Of a stretch of 11,727 nucleotides of DNA, positions 6,894 to 11,727 are shown in pieces. The notes under the pieces are model-generated. The model saw only the letters and a program-made list of their open reading frames with translations. It was not told the origin of the DNA and searched no databases. Made by a program: the position numbers and the translations under genes. The stretch's first letter is position 1. Each line of letters opens with the position of its first letter. Origin of the DNA: an uncultured Opitutia bacterium (lineage in GTDB: Bacteria; Verrucomicrobiota; Verrucomicrobiia; Opitutales; UBA953); NCBI GenBank assembly GCA_937874455.1, contig CALNBE010000049.1, positions 1 through 11,727 of the forward strand, given 5' to 3'.

Positions 6894-8210
6894 ATGCTGC
6901 CTGTAACTTTTTTGCAAAAAAATCGAACCCGCCTCGGAGAAAAACTGGCTCCGCGCTCGCTGGCCGTGGTGCACAGCAACGATGTGCCTCCGACCAACGC
7001 GGACGGTTCCGCGGCGTTTCACCAAAATACTGATCTTTATTACCTGACCGGGGTGCGGCAGGAGGAAACCATCCTTTTGCTGTGCCCGGAGGCGGCGAAT
7101 CCCGCCTGGCGGGAAATACTTTTCCTGCGGGAAACCACGCCGCTGCTGGAAACTTGGGAGGGCAAAAAACTCTCCCAGCCGGCGGCCCGCGAGCGGACTG
7201 GCATTCAGACGGTGTTGTGGACGGACGCGTTTCCGCAAATCTTCCGGCAGTTGATGTGCGAGATGGACAATGTCTATTTGAACAGCAACGAGCACAAGCG
7301 GGCCCGGGTGGTGGTGGAGTCGCGGGACATGCGTTTCCTCCGCGAGACCATGCGGGAGTATCCCCTGCACCGTTACAAGCGGCTGGCGCCCCTGCTGCAC
7401 GGGCTGCGGGTGGTGAAGGCCCCGGAGGAAATTGAGCTGATGCGGAAGGCCTGCACGCTGACCAACCGGGCTTTTCAGCGGGTGTTGCAGTTTGTTCGTC
7501 CGGGTGTGAACGAGGCGGAAATCGAGGCGGAGTTTGCCCACGAGTTCATCCGGGCGCGGGAAAAGTTCGCCTATTTGCCGATTGTGGCCTCGGGGAAAAA
7601 TGCCTTGGGGCTGCACTACATCGAGAACAACGCCGAGTGCCAGTCGGGCGATTTGATCCTGCTGGACGTGGGGGCGACCTGCGGTCTGCACAACGCGGAC
7701 ATGTCGCGGACCATTCCGGTGAGCGGGCATTTTACTCCGCGGCAGCGGGCCGTTTACGACGCGGTGCTGCGGGCAATGCGCGAGCTGGCAGCGCAATTGC
7801 GTCCGGGCTTGCGGTGGAGCGAGTGGCAGCAAAACGCCATTGCGGTGCTGGAGCGGGAAATGGTCGGTCTGGGGCTTTTTTCCCTGCGCGACGTGAAAAA
7901 GCAGGACAAGGAAGCGCCCCTGTGGCGGCGCTATTTTATGCACGGTATCGGGCATCCGCTCGGGCTGGATGTGCACGATGTCGGCGACGTGACGCAGCCA
8001 ATGCAGGCCGGATGGGTGCTGACTTGCGAGCCGGGGCTTTACATCCCCGAGGAGGAAATGGGCATCCGGCTGGAGAACAATTTTCTGGTCACGGAAAACG
8101 GCCCGGTGGATTTGATGGCGGACATCCCGGTTGAGGCGGAGGAAATCGAGGCTCTGATGCAGCAGGGGAAAAAGCATTCCCGGCGGCTGGCGCCGCGGAT
8201 GCTGAAATGA
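6894..8210 (+). CDS. pepP: Xaa-Pro aminopeptidase (aminopeptidase P)
   Basis: This is a cytoplasmic dinuclear-metal peptidase that removes the N-terminal residue from peptides with proline in second position. The 438-residue product has the AMP_N domain (about 5-140, with HQNTDLYYLTG at 43-53) and the pita-bread M24 domain (about 175-405). All five metal ligands are present: Asp258 (LLDVGA), Asp269 (NADMSRT), His354 (HGIGHPLGLDVHDVG), Glu379 (TCEPGLY) and Glu394 (IRLENNF). The substrate-site histidines His241 (HYIENN) and His361 are also kept. Numbering is almost the same as in E. coli PepP, so the protein is full length and should be active. Its C-terminal tail is short and basic. ATG 6894 has no Shine-Dalgarno site. 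Its 3' end faces the 3' end of secG, 99 bases away, with a terminator between them on the secG side. Confidence 0.95.
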   Translation: MLPVTFLQKNRTRLGEKLAPRSLAVVHSNDVPPTNADGSAAFHQNTDLYYLTGVRQEETILLLCPEAANPAWREILFLRETTPLLETWEGKKLSQPAARERTGIQTVLWTDAFPQIFRQLMCEMDNVYLNSNEHKRARVVVESRDMRFLRETMREYPLHRYKRLAPLLHGLRVVKAPEEIELMRKACTLTNRAFQRVLQFVRPGVNEAEIEAEFAHEFIRAREKFAYLPIVASGKNALGLHYIENNAECQSGDLILLDVGATCGLHNADMSRTIPVSGHFTPRQRAVYDAVLRAMRELAAQLRPGLRWSEWQQNAIAVLEREMVGLGLFSLRDVKKQDKEAPLWRRYFMHGIGHPLGLDVHDVGDVTQPMQAGWVLTCEPGLYIPEEEMGIRLENNFLVTENGPVDLMADIPVEAEEIEALMQQGKKHSRRLAPRMLK

Positions 8211-8250
8211 GCAATTTCCTTTGCGCGGGAAGCAGTCCCGGGCGGGGAGA

Positions 8251-8288
8251 AAACATAAAAAACCGGCGGAGGAAATTCCTGCGCCGGT
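8251..8288 (-). terminator. Rho-independent terminator of secG
   Basis: ACCGGCG (8262-8268) pairs perfectly with CGCCGGT (8282-8288). Inside, AGGAA and TTCCT (8270-8274, 8276-8280) extend the stem around a single mismatch. On the minus strand the stem is followed directly by a run of T (A-run 8257-8262 on +, then CAT and more A). It lies 22 bases past the secG stop codon. On the plus strand no T-run follows, so it should not stop pepP transcripts in the classical way. Confidence 0.88.
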
Positions 8289-8309
8289 GAAGGGAAAACC
8301 GAGGGGATT

Positions 8310-8744
8310 TTACTGGGCGGCGGGAGCTGGGGCGGCGGGAGTTTCCGAGGAAGGAGCGGTTTCCGGGGCGGCGGGAGCGCTCGGAGTTGCCTCGGGGGCG
8401 GCACCTTCGATTACCGGTTGCGGCGCAGCGGGCGGAGTAACGGGGGCAGTTTCTCCCTGGGTAACCGCATCAAGGCCCTTGGCATCGCCTGTGTCCGCAG
8501 TGCCGATGACCATGAAGCCCAGATAGAGACCGAAGCAGAGGACAAAGAAAATAGAAACAAGGGTGTAGGTGACCTTGTTTAGCACGTTGGCCGAATCACC
8601 GCCGAAGACGGATTCTGCCGCGCCGCCGCCCAAAGCGGCACCCATGCCCGCATTGGCGCTGGGGCGCTGCATGAGAATCACCAGCACTGCGAGGACGCAG
8701 ATCAGGACCAGGACAAGTGCGACGATGTATGCCAGATAAATCAT
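8310..8744 (-). CDS. secG: Preprotein translocase subunit SecG, with long Ala/Pro tail
   Basis: SecG is the small inner-membrane subunit of the SecYEG channel and assists SecA-driven protein export. The 144-residue product shows the family pattern: membrane segment 1 (5-26) running into ILMQRPS (23-29), the glycine-rich loop MGAALGGGAAESVFGG (34-49), then LNKVTY (55-60) and membrane segment 2 (61-80). Residues from about 84 to the end are a low-complexity tail made almost only of Ala, Pro, Glu, Thr and Ser. The conserved core is about 80 residues, so this tail nearly doubles the protein. No Shine-Dalgarno site precedes ATG 8744; the bases before it on the coding strand are pyrimidine-rich. 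The gene lies 83 bases downstream of the RimK-like gene on the same strand and ends in a clear terminator. Confidence 0.92.
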   Translation of the reverse strand: MIYLAYIVALVLVLICVLAVLVILMQRPSANAGMGAALGGGAAESVFGGDSANVLNKVTYTLVSIFFVLCFGLYLGFMVIGTADTGDAKGLDAVTQGETAPVTPPAAPQPVIEGAAPEATPSAPAAPETAPSSETPAAPAPAAQ

Positions 8745-8773
8745 GAGGCGGGAGAGGAAAGGCGGCGGGGAGG

Positions 8774-8820
8774 AAAAAACAATGTTTTTTTGCCGGAGGC
8801 AGAGGGAAGGAAATTTCCTT
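8774..8820. repeat. Three adjacent symmetric elements between the RimK-like gene and secG
   Basis: The spacer holds three small self-complementary elements in a row. Plus-strand AAAAAAC-AAT-GTTTTTT (8774-8790) is followed at once by TGCC-GGA-GGCA (8791-8801), then the perfect 14-base palindrome AAGGAAATTTCCTT (8807-8820). On the minus strand they lie between the RimK-like stop and the secG start. The A/T stem ends in a T-run on that strand, so it may be a weak terminator or pause site. The palindrome could be a protein-binding site. Function is unproven. Confidence 0.4.
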
Positions 8821-8827
8821 TGCGGGC

Positions 8828-10303
8828 TCAGTCGTTGCGTCCCTCGCTGATGCGTTCGAGGTGGTGGAGGAAAAATTCCATGACGCGCTCATAGAGGGTT
8901 TCGCGGAGGATGTTGTCTTCAATCCCGGCGTCGATGCTGGGGTTGTCGTTGACCTCGACGACGTAGGGCTTGCCGTTGACCAGTTTGACATCGACCCCGT
9001 AGAGGCCGGAGCCGATCAAGTTGGCGGCCTTGAGGGCGGCGCGAACGACGTTGCGCGGCGCGGTTTCGACCGGGAAAGTTTCGTTTTTGCCGCAACTGTT
9101 GGCAAAGGTCTTGGCCTTGACATTGTAGATCTGCCAGTGGCCGCGGGCCATGTAGTATTTGCAGGCGTAGAGGGGTTTTTTGTTGAGGATGCCGATGCGC
9201 CAGTCGAAGTCGGTGGGGAGGAATTGCTGGGCGACGACGAGGTCGGATTTGTCGATCAGCTCGGTGACGATGCGGCGGTAATCCTCGGCGGTGGAGGCTT
9301 TGACGACCCCGAGGGAAAAGGCGCTGTCGGGCTGTTTGAGGATGATGGGCAGGCCGATTTCCGCCAGCACCTGCTCGATATTGTCGCGGTGCACGATGCG
9401 GGTGGTGGGCATGGGGATTTCGTTGTGCTCGAAGAGTTCGGCCAGATAGACCTTGTTCGAGCAGCGGATGATGGAGGCGGCGTCATCCATGACCACCAGT
9501 CCCTCGGACTCGGCGACGCGGGCGAAGCGGAAGGTGTAGTTGTTGACGGCGGTGGTGGAGCGGATGAAGAGTGCGTCGAATTCGCCGATGCGGCCCAGGT
9601 CGTCGCGGTTAATGATCTCGGTGTCGATGGAGAGTTTTTCAGCGGCGCGGACGAAGCGCTGGATGGCCTTTTCGTTGGAGGCGGAGTTGGGTTCGTTTTT
9701 GTCCCAGAGGATGGCCAGGTCAAAGCGGCCGCTGGACCTGGGGCGGACAGGGGTGGGGCCGCGCTGGATGAATTCGGTGGCGCGATCCTGGAGGGCGGGC
9801 AGGTGCTCGCCGGGGATTTCGGTGAGGGCGGAGGTGGAGATGTTGCGGATTTCCCAGCCGTCAGAAGTGCGGCGGAAGGAGGCGCGGAGCAAGGGCGCGG
9901 GGAAAATGTTAAAAATCTGCCGGCAGAGCTGGTCGTAGTGTTTGTGGACGCCGCGGGAGAAATAGATGGCCAGCTCGAAAGTGTCCTGGGTGAGATTGAG
10001 GAGGGTTTTTTCCACCAAGTCATCCAGCTCGCTGGAGGCGGAACGGATGATGGAGGAGGATTTCAGGTCCTGAATGGTGGTGATGCGTGGGAGTGGTTTG
10101 TGGCCGCGCGCCTCGGCGATCAGGGAGACGTAGTAGCCGTTGGTCTGGTAGGCAAAGGAGCGGCAGAGGTTGATGACACGCACGCCCTTTAAATTGGCGA
10201 ATTCGGGGTCGGTGAGGTATTGGCGGGCGGTGACGACGCGGCCACCGGGGATGACAAACGGCCAGTGCTCGGCGCGATTGATGACGAAGAGGAATTTGCT
10301 CAT
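8828..10303 (-). CDS. RimK family ATP-grasp ligase with N-terminal RLAN domain
   Basis: This is a 491-residue cytoplasmic ATP-grasp enzyme, expected to join an amino acid (glutamate in the best-known relatives) to a carboxylate through an acyl-phosphate. Residues 1 to about 190 look like the RLAN domain (PF14401): INRAEHWPFVIPGG (8-21) and SIIRSASSELDDLVEKTLLN. A linker leads into the RimK-type ATP-grasp (about 197-480), with FIRSTTAVNNYTFRFA (246-261), ILKQP (321-325, ATP lysine 323), FDWRIGILNKKPLYACKYYM (366-385), YGVDVK (435-440) and the metal site VVEVNDNPSID (448-458; Glu450, Asn452, Asn454). All expected catalytic residues are visible. ATG 10303 is preferred over TTG 10315 because the domain starts at once after it; no Shine-Dalgarno site is seen for either. 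The natural substrate is unknown. It is not the classical S6-modifying RimK, which is about 300 residues and lacks the RLAN domain. Confidence 0.88.
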   Translation of the reverse strand: MSKFLFVINRAEHWPFVIPGGRVVTARQYLTDPEFANLKGVRVINLCRSFAYQTNGYYVSLIAEARGHKPLPRITTIQDLKSSSIIRSASSELDDLVEKTLLNLTQDTFELAIYFSRGVHKHYDQLCRQIFNIFPAPLLRASFRRTSDGWEIRNISTSALTEIPGEHLPALQDRATEFIQRGPTPVRPRSSGRFDLAILWDKNEPNSASNEKAIQRFVRAAEKLSIDTEIINRDDLGRIGEFDALFIRSTTAVNNYTFRFARVAESEGLVVMDDAASIIRCSNKVYLAELFEHNEIPMPTTRIVHRDNIEQVLAEIGLPIILKQPDSAFSLGVVKASTAEDYRRIVTELIDKSDLVVAQQFLPTDFDWRIGILNKKPLYACKYYMARGHWQIYNVKAKTFANSCGKNETFPVETAPRNVVRAALKAANLIGSGLYGVDVKLVNGKPYVVEVNDNPSIDAGIEDNILRETLYERVMEFFLHHLERISEGRND

Positions 10304-10428
10304 GGAAAGCCACAAGGGCTGAAAACGGTCTCTATGCGCGCTTTATTTCTCTGGTAAACAGGAAAGTTGGGAAATTTGAAAGATTTTGCGCGAAGGAAGT
10401 TTTCGGGCCGGGGAAGCGGGGGAATTTT
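10304..10428 (-). promoter_or_regulatory. Spacer between uvrC and the RimK-like gene
   Basis: These 125 bases include the most AT-rich stretch of the window (about 10340-10390), which is a plausible place for a promoter of the RimK-like gene on the minus strand. I could not find a convincing -35/-10 pair, and no GC stem with a T-run that would end uvrC. No small gene is supported here. Confidence 0.3.
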
Positions 10429-11727
10429 TCAAAGCGCGCGGAGGAAATCGGCAACAGCGGCGGCGAATTGGGAGCCGAAACCGGGCACGGCGGCAATGTC
10501 CTCCGCGGAGGCTTTTTTGAGCCGGGCGAGGGTTTTGAAATGGGCGAGCAGGGCGGCCTGGCGCTTGGGGCCGAGGCCGGGGCAGTCGTCGAGCACGGAT
10601 TCGCGGAGGCGTTTGCTGCGCAGATCAGCGTTGTAGGTGTTGGCGAAACGGTGGGCCTCGTCGCGCAACCGCTGCAGGAGGCGGAGGGCGGGGCTGTGGC
10701 GCGGCAAGGCGAGCGGCGGACGCCCGTCGGGGAAAATGACGTGCTCGTCGCGTTTGGCCAGGCCGACCAGCGCGGGTGGAGGGGTGTTGAGGGTGGCGAA
10801 GGCTTTGAGCGCGGCGTGCACCTGGCCCAGGCCGCCGTCGATGACAATGAGGCGGGGCAAGGGTTTTTTCTCGTCGATCAAGCGACGGTAGCGGCGGAGG
10901 ACGACCTCCTCCATGGAGCGGAAGTCGTCGTTGCCGATGTAGCCTTGAATGCGGAAGCGGCGGTAATTGTTTTTGTCGGGGCGGCCATCGGAAAAGTGGA
11001 CCAGGCTGGCGACGACGAAGGTGCCGGAGATATGGGAAATGTCGAAGCACTCCATGGTGCGCGGCGGATCGGACAGGCCGAGTGCCTCCTGGAGTTCGCG
11101 AATGGCGTCCTTTTGGTCGGGTGAAGGCAAAGGATTTCCCCGCTCGAAACGGCGGGCGTGGAGAGTGGTTTTTTCGATGGCGGCGATGCGGTCGCGGAGG
11201 TTGGCAGCCTGTTCGTAGTCGCGGGCGTTGGCGGCTTGGTGCATTTTTTCCCGCAGCTCGGCGAGCCAGTCGCGGGTGCGCCCTTCGAGAAAGGCGCAGG
11301 CGGCCTCGACCCGGATGCGGTAATCGGCGGAGGAAATTTCGTTGGGGTGGCTGTGAATTTCGGCACGGGCGTCGTGGTAAAGCCGCCAGAGTCCGGAGGA
11401 AATTTTTTCGGGGCGGGTGTCGTTGAGCAGGATGCCGAACTGGCGGCGCATTTCGAGGAGGGTCCGGCGGGCCTCGAAGCCGCTCGGATAGGGACCGAAG
11501 TAGCGGGCGGCTTCGCTGGTGCGGGCGCGGACGACGCGGAAGCGCGGCAGCTCGTCTTGCAGATCGACGCGGATTTGCAGGAATTGTTTGTCGTCGGTGA
11601 ACAGCGTGTTGAATTTCGGTCGCCATTCCTTGATCAGCCGGCCTTCGAGCAGCAGGGCCTCAGTTTCGTTGCGGACGACATGGAAGTCGAAGTCGGTGAT
11701 CAAATCGACCATGCGGGCGATTTTCGG
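10429..11727 (-). CDS. uvrC: Excinuclease ABC subunit C (UvrC), short form, 5' end outside window
   Basis: UvrC makes the two incisions around damaged DNA bound by UvrB in nucleotide excision repair. 432 residues are visible; the frame runs off the window, and most of the GIY-YIG nuclease domain is missing here. Residue numbers below count from the Met at 11712. Visible parts are the end of the GIY-YIG domain (NETEALLLEGRLIKEWRPKFN, with FTDDKQF), YFGPYPSG (71-78) and the UvrB-binding UVR helix pair (about 147-182, DYEQAANLRDRI). The RNase H-like nuclease has ECFDISH (Asp224), NDDFRSM (262-263), VIDGG (Asp292) and RDEAHRF (His354). Tandem helix-hairpin-helix motifs (about 373-425) close the protein. 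Two deviations stand out. None of the four cysteines that bind the [4Fe-4S] cluster in E. coli UvrC is present between YFGPYPSG and the UVR domain. And only about 36 residues separate the UVR domain from ECFDISH, where E. coli UvrC has about 150. The gene is probably first or upstream in the unit with the RimK-like gene and secG. Confidence 0.93.
   Translation of the reverse strand, partial: PKIARMVDLITDFDFHVVRNETEALLLEGRLIKEWRPKFNTLFTDDKQFLQIRVDLQDELPRFRVVRARTSEAARYFGPYPSGFEARRTLLEMRRQFGILLNDTRPEKISSGLWRLYHDARAEIHSHPNEISSADYRIRVEAACAFLEGRTRDWLAELREKMHQAANARDYEQAANLRDRIAAIEKTTLHARRFERGNPLPSPDQKDAIRELQEALGLSDPPRTMECFDISHISGTFVVASLVHFSDGRPDKNNYRRFRIQGYIGNDDFRSMEEVVLRRYRRLIDEKKPLPRLIVIDGGLGQVHAALKAFATLNTPPPALVGLAKRDEHVIFPDGRPPLALPRHSPALRLLQRLRDEAHRFANTYNADLRSKRLRESVLDDCPGLGPKRQAALLAHFKTLARLKKASAEDIAAVPGFGSQFAAAVADFLRAL

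Larger units (their letters stand above)
8213..8824 (+). repeat. 13-base direct repeat flanking secG (AATTTCCTTTGCG at 8213-8225 and 8812-8824)
   Basis: The same 13 bases occur at 8213-8225, just after the pepP stop, and at 8812-8824, just after (on the minus strand) the stop of the RimK-like gene. The two copies bracket secG and both of its spacers, about 600 bases apart. The second copy overlaps the 14-base palindrome AAGGAAATTTCCTT. It could be a chance result of the frequent GGAAATT word in this genome, or a trace of an old insertion or rearrangement. Confidence 0.4.
2768..11403 (+). repeat. Dispersed polar word CGGAGGAAAT, nine copies on the plus strand
   Basis: Exact CGGAGGAAAT begins at 2768, 4603, 5720, 7433, 8137, 8267, 10439, 11328 and 11394; a tenth site at 8051 keeps GGAGGAAAT but has A before it. 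I find no exact copy of CGGAGGAAAT on the minus strand (one CGGAGGAAAC near 7332-7341). Copies lie in plus-strand genes (pepP), antisense in minus-strand genes (ispE, uvrC) and in spacers, so neither codon use nor ribosome binding explains all of them. Seven are preceded by G. Confidence 0.65.

Noticed and set aside
6828..8177. Long minus-strand open frame (449 codons) opposite pepP
   Set aside because: The plus strand has all pepP catalytic residues. The reverse frame is His/Arg/Pro-rich with no recognisable fold.
8226..8240. CGGGA/TCCCG hairpin after pepP as a pepP terminator
   Set aside because: The stem is only five pairs and no T-run follows on the plus strand.
8861..10192. Long plus-strand open frame (443 codons) opposite the RimK-like gene
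   Set aside because: Its translation is an odd Gly/Asp/Val/Ala-rich text without any family pattern. The minus strand encodes a complete ATP-grasp enzyme, so this is an antisense shadow caused by high GC.
1..11727. CRISPR array, tRNA, rRNA, insertion sequence or toxin-antitoxin pair
   Set aside because: Looked for regular repeat-spacer units, tRNA-like cloverleaf ends, terminal inverted repeats and small paired genes. None was found, and spacers are at most about 125 bases.

Overview
The window looks like an ordinary chromosomal stretch of a GC-rich (about 60% by eye) Gram-negative bacterium. A beta-barrel protein with a signal peptide, a DOXP-pathway gene (ispE) and a secG support this. The short proline/alanine-tailed SecG, the shortened UvrC and the gene mix suggest Verrucomicrobiota (Opitutales-like) or a related PVC lineage. 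That placement is inference from general impression, not from a marker gene. I see no phage, transposase, integrase, tRNA, rRNA or CRISPR array.

Layout: (1) 2-2723, + strand: the end of a peptide-transporter operon. It holds the C-terminal part of a family-5 (YejA/DppA-like) solute-binding protein, then two oligopeptide-type ABC ATPases (DppD-like and DppF-like) that overlap by about 20 bases. (2) 2792-4333, + strand: a small glutaredoxin and an AI-2E/PerM family membrane protein, 12 bases apart. (3) 6785-4322, - strand: an outer-membrane beta-barrel protein of unknown function, a small PF04020 (YvlD-like) four-helix membrane protein, and ispE. The last two are 1 base apart, and ispE overlaps the AI-2E gene tail to tail by 12 bases. 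(4) 6894-8210, + strand: aminopeptidase P, divergent from the beta-barrel gene. (5) 11727-8310, - strand: uvrC (5' end outside the window), a RimK-like ATP-grasp ligase with an N-terminal RLAN domain, and secG. secG ends in a clear rho-independent terminator facing pepP.

The first operon would supply the substrate capture and ATP-hydrolysis parts of a peptide importer; its permeases must lie outside the window. The other genes are housekeeping functions (isoprenoid precursors, protein export, peptide trimming, nucleotide excision repair, thiol redox) and do not form one pathway.

I found no new multi-gene system. The points most worth checking are: an over-represented, strictly one-stranded word CGGAGGAAAT (nine copies on +, none on -) in a region whose + strand is G-rich regardless of gene direction; a UvrC that has lost both the Fe-S cysteines and the middle domain; the RLAN/ATP-grasp ligase of unknown substrate; and a group of small symmetric elements and a direct repeat around secG.
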